Assembly: GCF_030848805.1 (NCBI RefSeq)
Contig: NC_092360.1
Coordinates: 22,423,701 to 22,487,700 of the forward strand
Source: Temnothorax longispinosus
Lineage: Eukaryota; Arthropoda; Insecta; Hymenoptera; Formicidae
Length of the DNA: 64,000 nt
Reading direction: 5' to 3'
Shown here: positions 27,017 to 40,579 of the stretch, piece by piece
Position numbering within the stretch: position 1 is the stretch's first letter
How the letters are laid out: each line of letters begins with the position of its first letter
Notes under the pieces: generated by a model
Databases searched by the model: none
The model's input: only the letters and a program-made list of their open reading frames with translations
What the model was told of the DNA's origin: nothing
Translations under genes and position numbers: made by a program

Positions 27017-28186
27017 TTAATCTCGCAATAGTTATAACTTCAACTAACAGACATTTCCAACAAAGAGAAAACAATAAGTTAATAAAAGCTCCAAGGTATA
27101 GATAATCTTTTCAATAATATGATTTTTTTTTTTCAGCTTTCCGGTAATTGGTTTTCCCGACGCTTAAAACTGGCAAGAAATAATATCGACGCAAATGCAA
27201 AAAGCTCGTAATCGGCTTGTGCAAGAAAAAAAATTGACGCGCGGATAGCGGTGCAAGGAGACCGAGCAAAATTGAAAATTGCACCGACAGTAGTTTTACG
27301 ATAATGTCTCCTATATCACCGGATAATTCAAACAAATTCGCGTTGACACAGAGACACTAACTAAACGCCTACTTCGTATGGAAATACCTGGTCCATTCAC
27401 TGTCATTAACGGAATTCAGATATTATTGTAAACAAGAATATCGAATTTATTCCATATATGGTTAGCCCAAATTTATCCGAGAAGTCTTATTTTATTATTA
27501 GTCTAACTACAAACTACAAAAAATAACGAATAAAAATACATGACAGTCGTAAAGAACGAATTGTGATGTGAAATATACTGCACGAAATAGATAAGACTGA
27601 TAACAAAGCTTTTAAAAAATTTCGTATACATATAGTAATTTTGGAGTAAGAGGTCCTTTTCATACCTTCAGATGTTCTACACTAAAGATATTGTTAGTTG
27701 CTAATGACACCATTTACTTCTTTGGAATCCCAACGAGCAACGCCAGGTATTTACATTCACTTCCGGCGTCCCAGTGCCCTTATGCCATGTTCACAGCGGC
27801 ATCAGCGCGTGACGGGAAGCGGCGACACGCGATTCTTTCCATCAACGATTAGAATAGCCTAGCCTAATATTCCGTGCACCACTAAGTATACAGAGGAACA
27901 AGAACGCAGAACGGATTACATTAATTTTCTAAACACGTGTTGTCATTGCATTCTACTATCGTGCTTAATTACAAATATATGTTTCCTACAAAAATAAAAA
28001 TAAAAAATTATTTTTAACTTATATTTATACACACAAGTCTAAATTTTCTACGATATATTTTAATAGGTAAAGAAAAAGACACTTATATATAAATAAAAAT
28101 TTAAATCATAAAAATCCGAAGGATTAATACAACCAAAACTTCAATGATCCAATCCCAAATTCCATTATAATCAATAAAAAAAATTT

Positions 28187-28227
28187 ACAAAGTATATAGC
28201 AAAGTATATAGTACAAAGTATATAGTA
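28187..28227. repeat. Three-copy short tandem repeat
   Basis: ACAAAGTATATAG units of 12-14 bases repeated three times with small length differences. Confidence 0.85.
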
Positions 28228-30140
28228 GTTGAGAATAAATAATTTTAATAGAATAATTGAAACTTGAATTCAAAATTGGTTTTCGTATCGATCGAAATAA
28301 AGCAGCGAAATCTAAGAACTTTGTTAAATTCGAGCTAAATGAATGAAGTTGTAGTAATGTCTTTTCGATCGATCTAATCAGTGCAAAGTTCGTTCATTTC
28401 TTCCGAAAGAAAAATCTCGCGGAAAGAGCTCCCTTTCGAGAACTCTTTCGAGAAAGAAAATGTTGCAAATCGCAATTTGTAGATTTTCTCTCGAAGTTAG
28501 CCAGAGGCAGGGAGAAAATAGTGAAGTATAACATTACGATAATGACGTAGTACGGATCTATTATTTGACAACCTTGTAACAATAAGTATAACTAGTCGTG
28601 CAACTTTGTGGCAGGCAAAAATAACATCGCTCGTGTACCGGTAATTTGTCTTAATTACGCCCCCGATAACCACAGTAATTTCGTTAATACCGCGCATGAC
28701 ATAGTCATAGAAATATTTCGTCGCCTCTCGCAGTCTTACGTTACACAGTTATCAAGGTGACAGAGAGAGCGAGAGCAAGGCAAGAAGATTCTCTTCGCAA
28801 CTCTCTTATTTGCACTTTCAAAAAAGTAAATAAGTAAATATAAATGGAAAAAATGAGCTAAATAAAGAAATAAAATGTAAGTATAGAATTTTATTTTACC
28901 GTCTAGAAATATAATTTTATAAATATATGTGTTTTAAATCTGTGCAACAGATAATTATTCTCAAGTGTTGTAGTACAAAATCGCTTTATGAAAAAAAAAT
29001 TTTTATAACATTTACTATTCCTTTAATGCGACGGATAATGGATTATTTGCACAATGGCGTATCTGCAAATGCGTGTTATAAAACACGATGGTTTCATTAG
29101 AACTCTAAGAAAGCTATCTGTAAAGAGATTGTAACAGAAATAAATATTAAAGTGCGGATACAATAGATCACGATGACACGATCAGATGAAGTAAAATCGC
29201 AGGATGATGATTTCTTTGAGCCGCGACTGAGTTCATTTGCACATACAGTGCCGAGCTGGTATTAAAACGGAACCCCAGTATAGACCCACCGTAACTATTT
29301 CGTACTTGTGGAGAAAATTGCTTTTCGTTGTTTCCACGACGATGATACGAACGGGATTATTTCGTTTGGAAGCGGAAATAATTTGCGTTCGTTTGATCCT
29401 TGCGCTCTCGCTCTATCCATCTATTCCAATTTCTCCTTTTCTCTTTACGCGACAACGCGAGATGAAAGGCAAAAGGATGTCAAAAAAGAGTATTCTCTTT
29501 CACTGTGAATAAAATCCAATAAAAGCCAGAACATCATAAACACGGTAAGCTGATTCTTTATCATAACCATCATTATCAAAGATCACAAAAGAGAGTACGA
29601 GATATACAGTTATTGATATCGTTTTATTTAATCTTGTCGATATATATAAACCCATATAAATTTATATAAGTTCCTTATTATATTTTGACCAAATTTGGAA
29701 AAAATAATTTTTTCTTTTTTCACAATTCTATTAAGAAAAGTTTCAATTATTCTTGCTATACATTTGAATATGTATCTGCAATCATTATTATCACTGTTAT
29801 AATTATTAATTCATATTATTATTTAATAATAATTACCAGTTATTTATAGTTTAAAGAATTTAGTTTAGTTTAAGTTCGAATGTTACAATAAAAAATAACA
29901 ACGCCGCGCTTGTTGAACATCATTCATTTCAATTATGTTTTTACTATTATCTTCAAATGTCATCGTGTCGTCATGTGGTCCATCGCGATTCGTTTGATCG
30001 TCTCATTCACCAGTTCGCTTTGTATCCTCAGCGGACGAAAAAGGAGGGCGGAAAAACGAAAAAGAAAAAAAGAGGGTCACGGGCTGTGAGTTACCGAGTA
30101 TAACGTCGCCCGAGGATGACGGCTTCGGTATAGCGCCCAA

Positions 30141-30172
30141 ACCACCATCACCACCACCACCACCACCCCCTC
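30141..30172. repeat. CCA triplet tract
   Basis: Imperfect CCA/CCC repeats on the plus strand; the GGT strand creates a polyglycine frame that should not be read as protein evidence. Confidence 0.9.
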
Positions 30173-30886
30173 CCTCTCCACGCTTCTCCTCGTAATAACG
30201 GTTCACCGTTTTACAGCTGGTCGACTCTTTTATTCGAAGATCCACGTGGATGGAAGGATCCGAGGCCATTCCGGCACGGAGTTTCCCCGAGAGCAGAACG
30301 GCACCGACATTCCCGTCCTGCAATTTGCTCGGTGTAGCCGCGCCAAGAGGCCGTTTTATCGCCCGGGTAAACTCGCCAGGATGAGAAACGCCCGATGTCG
30401 CGGATAGAAAGCCAACCCCTACCCATCCTCTCTGCAGCCACTGTCGTGCGCGACAGGTGAAGCTGATCGCGTGTTTGATTAACACGTAAAACACGTTGCC
30501 AAGGAACACCGTTCCACCAACTCGTTTCTCTTGTCAATAATTAAAGACCGACTCTTCCCGAGTCAACTTTTATTGAAGAAGAAAACACCGAAGGTCCCAG
30601 AAATTTCATTAGAAAAAAAGTACGTATAGTAACTCTGAAAAATTTGTATTTCGAATTTTGAGAAGCAAAATATAATTACACTGACACTTGCCGCAGATAT
30701 CCATTGATAAAATATGATAAAGATTAAGAGATTAAGAAGCTGTCTTTGTTTCATTTACATAATAATTTCTGTCCTTTAATTTAGAAATTCTTTAAATATC
30801 GCTTAAAAATAGCTTTCAAAGACACCGAAATGAAAGACAATAAAATTAATAAATCTATTTCTAAAAATTTTAATAGATAAAGCATA

Positions 30887-31513
30887 GGACATGGGTAAAA
30901 TGAACTGATTTTGGCCAAAAAAATGTGACGCAAGTTATAAATACATCTCTTGTTTTTTGGATCGTTGAATACAATGGTAGCATTTTCTGCATTCTAAACC
31001 CGTGGGAAAAAGGTCAAAATTCGCTTTAGGGTACTCTAATAAATCACTTTTAAAGAATCTTCACTTCAAAGAATCTTAAGTCTCATCAGATGTGCACCTG
31101 CATACATTGTGCAGTTATATAATATACCTACACATTATGAATATTTAAATAATATATTTTATGTCGGAGCCTCTTCAGATTCTGACAAGAAATGATTTAC
31201 GAAACGTTATACAGTATAATACAGTAGGTATAATACGAAAGTATACAATAGAGCTCAAGGCAAAGGTCTACCTTTAAAAAACCTAACCGCCTCTAGGGGG
31301 GCAGTGTGGAAGTTGACCATTTTAATATCCTTAAAACTGCGCAATATCTGAGGCTTAGGTTCTTTGAATAAGAAAGTGACTATTTTTGCAGGTTCAGACG
31401 GATAAAAATGCTACCATCGTATTCAGCGACACAAAAAATGTAAAAGTAGGTACATAGCATATAATTTGCGTTACACTTTTTAGGCTAAAATCGGTCCATT
31501 TTACACATCGTCC
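30887..31513. mobile_element. Non-autonomous element with long terminal inverted repeats, about 627 bp
   Basis: The left end from GGACATGGGTAAAATGAAC and the reverse complement of the right end, GGACGATGTGTAAAATGGAC, align by eye over roughly 130 bases. Shared blocks include CGATTTT, GTAACGCAA-like sequence, TTGTTTTTT and GAATACNATGGTAGCATTTT. The central 350 bases are not symmetrical and hold no open frame of note. No clear target-site duplication was found, so the superfamily is not assigned and the exact ends may be off by a few bases. It is probably a DNA transposon derivative. Confidence 0.7.
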
Positions 31514-34500
31514 TTCCATCCTTTAAAATATAATATACACTCCGTTAAAATTTTAATTCAAAATTATCATTTACTATGCCATGTGGAGAAAACCAGTAAG
31601 TTGCTTTCTTGATTAGTTTACAAAATTCGAAAAACATTGTAGGTAACCTATAAGAAATAAACAATATTTTTTTAATATTATTTTAAAAGTGTCCCAAAAA
31701 TAGCAAGATTTAATTCCTTCATCAATATTGAAAGTTTCGGACTATTTCAAAAATGTAAAAATAATGCGAGAGAGAAACAAAGTGAAGGGCAAATAAATAT
31801 AAACAATGTTCTTCAAATGGTGTGAACGAGATTAAATTATTTCTTTGTTGACTCGTCTTTGTAACCAACTTATTATTTTGGCACAAATTAAAAATATATT
31901 AAAATTGAATAGGTACAAATAAAAATGCTATTTATAAATTTCAGTGTTGTTATATATATAAAGGCAGCAAATTAACCAAATTTAATATTGCAAAAGAAAT
32001 TTTACATAAATGCCACAGATATCAAATATGCGTGACATGTGTAATTTTATATTTTACTTTTGTTCAACTCATGTTGGATAGATTCGTTTAATCGAGAAAC
32101 AAAATAGCGACTTTTTAAAACAGAAAGTCGATGACTGAAATTATAAGTTGTGTCTTTCACGCCAAACTCTTAGCAGCACAGTAATGACTATTCGTGTCTG
32201 AGAAATGTCGTTTGAAAAATAGCAAACACGATGGTTACTAGATTACTATTATCTTACAATGTCAGTGTGTCAACGACGAAGGTCGCTCTAATGCTAAATC
32301 CTTACTCAATTAACGTTTCTTAAGTCGCTGCTATAGAAATAATCATCGCATCGCAGGAATCATTATGATTGGGCTGGACACGTTATTACGATCACGTTAC
32401 ACGCGGTAGTAGTGCAAGATAATTACATTTCCACATGTCGGTTTTCTCCACCATGTGCAAAGTCATTAAGTGAAATAAAGGTGGGTCGTATAGTTTTATG
32501 TAGTTCATGCGTATGCATTAAAAAGACTCTTACACCATGCAGATTTATATTGAATTGAAAATGTATAGTTTCATAAAATTGTTATATACAATGTTTATAA
32601 AATATAAATGCTAATGTATTCAAGCGCAAAAATAAAATCTTTCGGTTTTGAATTTCCACGTAAAATGATAATTAATTATTATTTTTTATTGTAGAAATAT
32701 GTTTTTAATTTAAAAATCTTTTTTTGTCTATTAACTTTAAAGAAAGATCGCTAATGTACTTAATAATAAGAAATATTCCTTCTCCCGTAAAAATTGAAAT
32801 AGTTTTTATTTGTCTTATTTTTTAATATACGTATAATCATATTTTCTAAAATTGATTTAGAAAGGGTAACTCGAAAACAGAATATATAACAATAAAATTC
32901 CCCGTGGAAATTATAAATCTAAAAATTTAAAACGTCTTTATTTCGACGCAAAATCGAAGAATTCAAGGTTAAAATCGGCTCGACAGGTTCGAACAGGATC
33001 AAGAATGCGATCGTTTTCACAGGTCCCGCTTTCGCTGGGCCCATCTCGATGGGCCCGAAACGAGTTCCAGGAAGAAAGACAAAGGGTCTATAATGATGGT
33101 GAAGTAAAGCGGCAAGTGGAGAGGGCATCGAAAAACAAAAAGAGAAGGAAAGAGAATCGTCGTTGCTGGTCTCGACAAAAGCTAATTTGACTTCGCACTT
33201 TCATTGCGAAATCGCTAGGGTTCGCGCTCAAGCTTCGGCGAGGACAAAAGGAGATATGTATACATGTTTCTTTTTCGTCGTCTCGAGAAGAAAGGCCTCG
33301 GAAAAAAAGGGCCCCGACCGTTATTATCAGAATGAGGATCGAAAGACACACTTATCTCTAAGGTGATGGCCTTCGAACGCAAGACCGAAAAGACCCTGAA
33401 ATCGTTTGAATTTTAAACCACTTGTAGCGCGTTCGGTCTGCTTGAAGATTAATGGCTCTGACCATCCTCTCTTTTTCTCTCTCTCTCTCGAAAACTCGAG
33501 AACATGAAAAAAAATGCTCGCACATGGTACTAATTGCACGAAAATACAGAGATCGACGACGCATGAATTCATGTTTCGCGTTAATTCTCGCGTTAATTCT
33601 CGGCCGAGGAGAATGTTCTTCCTCGTTTTTTTTTATTCCAAATTAATGTGCGACGTTGCAGTCCGTAAAAATTCATATGAAACGAAGTCAAAATTCTTAA
33701 TAACTTGTAAACATACATGTATATACCGGTATATACTTATTACATGTTGTAAGTGCGCATAACAAAGATATAAGATACCAAAATATAAAATACCAAGAAA
33801 TATTTTTAACCTGAAGAAAAAATATGAAATATTTGTCATTACTGCACACAATTATATTTTTCTCAAATATTATTATTTAATGAAATTAATCAAAGATATT
33901 TGCTAAATAAAAGCACGCTTAAAAGAAAGAACAAGAAATATTAAACAAAATAGTTAAGCTCAGCTCTATAAACTGTGACTTGCAATATGTATGCTTCATG
34001 TTACATGCAGTACATGCTACTGACTATAGGATAATAACATATCTGTCATCGAAACCATGCCTAAAAGGCATGAAATTTAACATATCACCACACCTAAAAC
34101 GCACACCTTTATTATGCGTATTTAATATATGTTACGGAACGTATGCAATGGCAAAATTAAAGCGCACCGAAACGAAAACGATGAATCTCTTACATAATAT
34201 GTTCTTGAATATTCATTTCGATTGGCAGGATGATAAATGAGTCGGAATGAGATGATTATAGAGAAGGATCTAATTCGCGGAATCGTGCCTCTATACGACG
34301 TATGGGAGATTATAACGGTGTCATGGTTTTCTACCTTTTTTACTAAAATACAGCCTCTTTCAGAAGAAAAGGTTAATTCAAAATAATTATAACTTAATAT
34401 GAATTATTTTAAGTGTATACACACATAAATATACGCAACTAAAATAATATCATATTAAGAATAATAATTTAATAATCAACAAAGAATTGTGCAATTCCAA

Positions 34501-37500
34501 TCCTTTTCCAATTGAAGATATATACTTATAAAATAATCTAATATTGCATTTTTCTAAAAAAAAAAGAAAAATATAGGTTTATTGTTAGTATATACAGTAC
34601 TTATACACTTTTCCGTGATTGATACTGATCAACATTCAGTACATATACTTTTTTAATTTTAGAAATTATAGAGAAATGCCTTCAATTGTTATCAACTCTA
34701 TCAGTTGTCCTGAATAATTCGCAAACTCGTGTACGAGTTTATTCAGATTTTATGCACGCGACGCCGTCGATCTATTTATAGAGCAGCAGTCATGTCTATC
34801 TATTGATTAGCATATCGATAATGAGAAAGATAAAGACAAACCGCCCAGACTCCTCGAATGCACACTTGTCGGACGTGTGACGCATCTCTCAGAATGTAAG
34901 TTTGAGATTTTAGTGTCGTCAGATGCATCACGTGTATATGTGTAACAATATATAAAAAAATAATAGTATATAAAAAATAAAATTGCTAAATTACTAAATT
35001 ACTATTAACATCTTACATTTGCAAGTTTTGAAACAAAAAGATGACACAACATTCGAAAATTTCTTATAAATTCAACTGCATATATACATAATATATTGTT
35101 TAACAATTTAGAATAATTTCAGCACATTGATAATAAAATAAAATAGAAGTTGATATTATAAAGATGAAAGAAGATATGCACAAGTTTAAAAATAATAAGT
35201 TTAAAAGTTAAATTTAATTAGAGATGGAATATCTCTTCTTCCATATACACTACATTTTATATCATATAGATAAAACATACATATATGTGTATTTATATAA
35301 AATTCCACATACCTGCATGCAATAAACTAGAGTACAGCATGTAATGTAATTTAGTTTATTATATACAAGTATATGAACGAAAATTTTAAGATATTCCATA
35401 TACGAAGAGTTTACCAAACCTAGTCACATATCTTACACCATCTATATGTGATATGATATCCGCCTCGGGTAGACGCATATTTGGCAAGCGGAACCGGCTT
35501 TATTCGCGCACGGGCGTCGCGATATGATACACCACGCGTGTGAAGCGGTATACACACACGCACACGTAGAATGCGTATATATATAGATGTATCGTCGCGC
35601 GCGTGCAGCAATACGGCGCGGTCGAGCGCCTCCCGGGTGTGCAGGCGTGGATTATTGCGCGAATGATTCAGTGACCAGTCATTCGCGCGAGTTCACGGCT
35701 GCTTTCTTGCTCTCATCGATGGCACGATACATTCGCAATTCCGACGACACGCCGTAACAAAGTTTTCTTATTAAGCGAATCGGCCGAGAGTACCGTTACG
35801 AAAGATAGAGATCGCGTTACATGCAATTAGGGCAATGTGTCGCTTAACCCCGTGCCGGCACTGTCGCCTATCGAGGAACGTGCTCTGAAAGTATTACGTA
35901 TCGACACACTCGCTACCTTATACATAGGAAAGTATATCTAAATATTTATTATGTAAAGAACGAAACGTTAAAGTGGATAAAAATAAACGGCGAGGAAAAG
36001 GAACTCTGAAAAGCCGAACAATCCAAAAAGTTTTTTATGCCTGTCTCGATATTAAATTATACAGCTGTTATGAATCTCTAATTTTATCTCTATATAAATG
36101 AAACAAGAAATATCCCATCTAATTAAATTTCACTTTTAAACTAATTACATATCTCTCTTTAAACTTGTGTATATTTCCTTTCGCCTTATCATCACACGTA
36201 TCAACTTATTTTATTATATTTGATATACTGAAATTAATCTTGTTAAACAAATTAACTTCAATCGCTATCGTACGTTCGCTATCCGATTTCTCTTTTGTAC
36301 ACATTCACACCTCTTTCTCTCTCGTAGGATATTTGCCGTTCGCAACTAAAAATTTTTGATCCCACGAGAGTCGCGGGATATGCGGGCAAAGACTACGCCT
36401 GCATAAATTGATTAATCCATTCATACTTTCAGCTCACCCTCCCCCGCCTCTTGTCCATTCATCGCGCTTATGCGCCATTATAAAGCTGACTCCAGACGAC
36501 GCGTTCGCTTATCAAGTATTCACGGGTATTACTAAAACGTTTTGAATACATTCTGCGGATGTATTTCTTGAATTAACGTAACTTTTCGTTTGTGACTATG
36601 CTGTGTGAGAGAGGTGGAAACTACAACTCTTATTTATATTGAATCGACTATGTTTTACATTGTTGCTACTTAATTATATATACTAATTTTTACATTTCGC
36701 GATTTCGTGCAGTACGAACAGATTGCCACCTTATTACGACATGCATTCATTTGAATTAACGACGCGTCGCTCCTTAATATTCTTCCTGCGAAGAGGCGAA
36801 ATCCAACCGGCGGTAACGCCATACTTCCCGAGATTGTAATGACGTCGTTTCCGTGTCTCTCTCTCCCTCTCTCTGTAACGTGCCACGTGCGGCACGACTA
36901 TCGCCGTTAACACCGCGACATCGTCGCCTTTAACGAGAAAACTAACTTTTCCGCCGCGGAGTTGCTCAAGTCAGACGAGACGCCTATACCAGAGATAATA
37001 ATACAGACGCTGCATCGATTCCCATCAATGGATTCTTCTCTCTCACGCATACACACACATACAGACACACGTGCACGCAGGCGGGCGCGCACACACACAT
37101 GCAAACACTTCATCTCAAAACTGCACCTCGCTCGCACACGGGACTGGCTAGATGACGTATCTCTCCATTATCCATGCCTGTCCATCTTGAGATAGTCCGT
37201 AGACAGTGGCGCAGTTCAAAGTTGCTGGTGCCGCAAGATAATATATTTTCGCCCACCCGCAATTGTAGAATATTAGACAATATTTCAAAAGATTTTCTTT
37301 ATGTACTGCATAAAGCTAAGGTTTACTTTATTCGTTTCTATACTGATTTTAGTGATTTCACCCGGATATCTTTAAGCTCATTATTTACATAATCTTAGAA
37401 CAACTTGGGTATATTTATTTAACGTTTAAGAGCGAGAATTTTATTCACGCAAATATGGTTTTTATAGAAAAAACGTTGGGATTGACCGTGTAACGTCATG

Positions 37501-37887
37501 TTTACTTTTACCTTCACGATAGAATCCGGGGGGAAAACACATCCTCGGTATAGGCACTGTTGACACAGGCGGAGCTTATCTTACTTTCCCTGAAAACGGT
37601 CTAACGTTTCACGAAGCAATGAGCCTTCAAGCTTGAAGTAGTACAAACCGCTCGAAAATGCTACAGTTTTGTGGCCGCGGACGGAGGAATAAAGAGCGCG
37701 TTGTGGCCGTTACGTGAACGCGGTGGATTACGCGCGATTCACCGCTCTAGACTCAGGGAATGATATATACGCAACGGAATACCGTAGGGAAGAATACACC
37801 GGCCGCATAAATTCGGGGCGCGCGAGTCGCCGCGACGACGACGACGACGCGACGCTAAGCGACATATTTCTCGGGCTCGCGTTGTAC
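31514..37887. other. Noncoding, AT-rich with a few GC-richer patches
   Basis: No gene is supported. GC-richer patches lie near 32990-33630, 35450-35900, 36700-37200 and 37500-37890. A CA/GT-rich stretch lies at 37046-37104. TATA-like strings near 35575-35590 sit next to CpG-rich DNA, but no transcript structure can be inferred from them. Confidence 0.45.
37046..37104. repeat. CA-rich simple sequence
   Basis: Alternating ACACAC and GCGCAC dinucleotides with interruptions; alternating purine-pyrimidine throughout most of its length. Confidence 0.8.
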
Positions 37888-38165
37888 CCCCGAAACGGTA
37901 TTAAAGTATTAAAACGTCCCGGTGAACGTTTCTCGTTCAGTCCCGTCCCGTCCCGTCCTGTCCCGCCCGCTCGGAGATCCTCTTGTTTTCGATTCTCCGC
38001 GAAATATATGTATCGCGCGCGCATTATATTCAAAACGCGAATGTGAAAACTGCGTTATCATACCACGAGCGTGAGAATTATTTTATCACGAGCTCCGAAA
38101 CACGAGGCGCGTGTAATATTCACGCGTACTCCGAAAATTCTCCGTACCTGGACGATCGCTCCGCG
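37888..38165 (+). repeat. Old dispersed repeat, copy 1
   Basis: Shares with 38772-38945, in the same order, the block CCCCGAAACNNTATTAAA followed by TATTAAA, a TTTCNNGTTNAGT block, a GAANTTATTTTATNACGA block and ACGCGT near the end. The two copies are about 880 bases apart and differ by many substitutions and indels. A CCCGT short tandem (about 37940-37970) is inserted or expanded only in this copy. The family is unknown. Confidence 0.45.
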
Positions 38166-38771
38166 AGAGAACACTGAAATATTAAACTCCGAAGAACGAC
38201 TTTACTACCCGCGTCTGAATAGCTTGTTTTCGGCTTGATTCAAAAAGTCACATGCATATGCAAGCATCTCGGAAACGTAAATATGTATGAAGTATCCTAA
38301 AAATGCCGGCTTCGTTTTTAAAGAAAAAATTCTCGATAGAATTGCAGTGGTTGTTCCTCAGAAATCTTGTCATTGCTTGGCTGATTAGCTTATAAGATTT
38401 TTAATTATTTAAAATTAAATACATAAATCAAAATTAAATCTGGAGACTAAGCTTCTTTAAAGAACACGTTTATTTGAACGTAAAATCTTTTTATTTGGTG
38501 TGACTTAAGTCAATTTCATATGTCGTGATAATTAAATGTCGAATGCAACTTTCAGTAAAACAAAATCCTTCATTAGCGTTTTAATTTAACTTCAGTAATA
38601 ATGCTCACAATCAGTAATGACGCAATTCTTTAATACGTGATGGCAATGTATATCTCATTAGTTATGTGTCAATTTCTCATTCCGACGTAGCTGTCAATTT
38701 ACTAAAATTAAGATTATTGGCATACCGTGTCGATATATTCGTACCTCGAAAAATTCTCGATTTCACACGTT

Positions 38772-38945
38772 CCCCGAAACAATATTAAAATATTAAAGTC
38801 TCGCGGAAATGTCTTTTTCCGCGTGAATATTTCGTTTTCAGTTCCGGGAAATCGCATTGTGTATGCATACTCGGCTACGAACCGCGTAGAATATATTATT
38901 TTATTACGAACTCCCCGATTGCACCGATTGATGTGTTTTTACGCG
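38772..38945 (+). repeat. Old dispersed repeat, copy 2
   Basis: Second member of the pair described at 37888-38165. It keeps the CCCCGAAACAATATTAAAA block, the CGTTTTCAGTTCCGGG block and the TATTTTATTACGAACTCC block, and lacks the CCCGT expansion. Confidence 0.45.
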
Positions 38946-38950
38946 TTTCA

Positions 38951-40219
38951 AAATGCAATTTTATTCCTTTGTGCAATTGATAAATCATTGAAAAATGATT
39001 GAAAAATGCGTCAATATTTTACCGCGCATTCTATAATTTAAATGTTTGTCTTAACTAAGGCAACAAAGCATATTATACCGCTAAATTTATTATCGTGTAT
39101 TCGTGTTCGTGTGACGCAAAATATTATAAATATCGCAGATCAAAAATTATAATAACGAATGCAAAAGGATGACAGAACATATTATCCAGCTCCATATAAG
39201 GAACATAGTAGAAATGGATTTCGAATATTCTTTGCGCGAAACAAATGCGTATATTATGTATACCGTATAATAATCACATCGGAGCCATAAATATCTGCGA
39301 AACTCGTTGGTTGTATAACTACAGATATTGAGAGGTCGTACAACTACAATATAACCAGGATGATGAATGTTTCGAACGAAGATATATACCGATGTTGAAA
39401 TTTGAAATATAAGTAAATTATGCGTGAAAAGTATATTATAACTGAATCATAATTTATAAGAACTGAATAATTTCAAGTTCAAAAATTCGAGAAAGCGAAT
39501 AAAAAAGCATTATCCTCCGCTCGAAATAAATGCTATTTTGACAGAGTTTAGATTTAGAAAAATATATGATGCAAAAAATTAAATACAGTACAAAAGAATA
39601 ATGCCGAAATTTTCATTAAGAACTGACTTCGAATTGACTAAGCGTTTTCAGAAAAAAGATAGGAGATAATTGCGGAACGTTCTTCAATGGAATATTGACG
39701 TGTTTGTAACAGATATAAAAAAATCTCCTGTGAGATAAGATCGCTTGAGTATCGCGGTATCGCTCGAGAGAGAGCGATATTTTACTTCGCTTCGTGTCCA
39801 ATACCGCGACAAATGTCGGCCATTATTTTCTTTCTTTACACGCCAAAACATACTTTCTAGAACACAATGAATCTTGTTAAGTCACTTTCCGTCGACAACG
39901 TAACGTATATAATATATACACCGCGAAAAAGTTAAAGAGTTCGAAAGTTCCGTATCTTATTAATACATATTAATCCGTATTTCACTGACAACGGAGCTTT
40001 GCACTTCAGTTTTAATGTATTTGCCAATTTTAATTGGCAAAATGATCGGAGGGAAAAATTGGTTTTAAAAATTCAAAAATTACCTTTCACGTTAACATTT
40101 CTTTTCTTAATCGCTTTCTTTCTTTCGACCCGTTAGACGGCTTCGCGCGTCACGCTTAAAATTTCATCATACCCTTCTTTCCCCTCTTCAATTTAGAATT
40201 CTCAATGGTGTAGCTAAAG
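38951..40219. other. Noncoding, AT-rich
   Basis: Nothing beyond short palindromic AT strings and unremarkable open frames was seen. Confidence 0.5.
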
Positions 40220-40579
40220 CAGCGGTTCTCAAAATCCACTCGCAACATCCTCAGATATTGCAAAATTGAAAGAATCTTTGTTGCTACGGGAAATTAACAG
40301 AGCTCCAATTTCTCTCGCACTTTCCTTCGTCTAGGACGTCTTTGAACAATAAAGCAGGCCTTTGCTCCGAAAAAGCCACGCTCTTCGCCGACATCTTTGT
40401 GAGCGATCGAACTCAGATCCGTTAAAAATGTGAAAATTATGGGCGCCACTCGGCACACACATACGTATAATCGCGAATGAAATTGAATTTTCGTTACGCT
40501 CGGTAAAACGGATGGAATCCTAGTTCACAGCGTTGGATTCAATGGGATTCAGCGGGAGTCGAGAGGTTAAGAACCGCTG
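40220..40579. mobile_element. hAT-like MITE, about 360 bp
   Basis: The left end reads CAGCGGTTCTCAAAATCC and the right end, on the opposite strand, CAGCGGTTCTTAACCTC. CAG-starting ends with GGTTCTCAA are typical of insect hAT derivatives. The expected 8-bp target duplication is not intact: the flanks are AGCTAAAG and CTCCAGTG. There is no transposase frame. It sits directly left of the CpG-rich island. Confidence 0.6.

Larger units (their letters stand above)
27020..30886. other. Noncoding, mostly AT-rich
   Basis: No gene is supported. A short three-copy tandem of CAAAGTATATAG units lies at 28187-28227. A GC-rich patch at about 30000-30530 contains a 168-codon minus-strand open frame that resembles no known protein and crosses a CCA triplet tract, so it was not called. 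GC-richer DNA also occurs near 27730-27870. Confidence 0.45.

Noticed and set aside
30003..30509. 168-codon minus-strand open frame
   Set aside because: No family resemblance, polyglycine stretch from a CCA tract, and no convincing splice or start context; a chance frame in a GC-rich patch is more likely.
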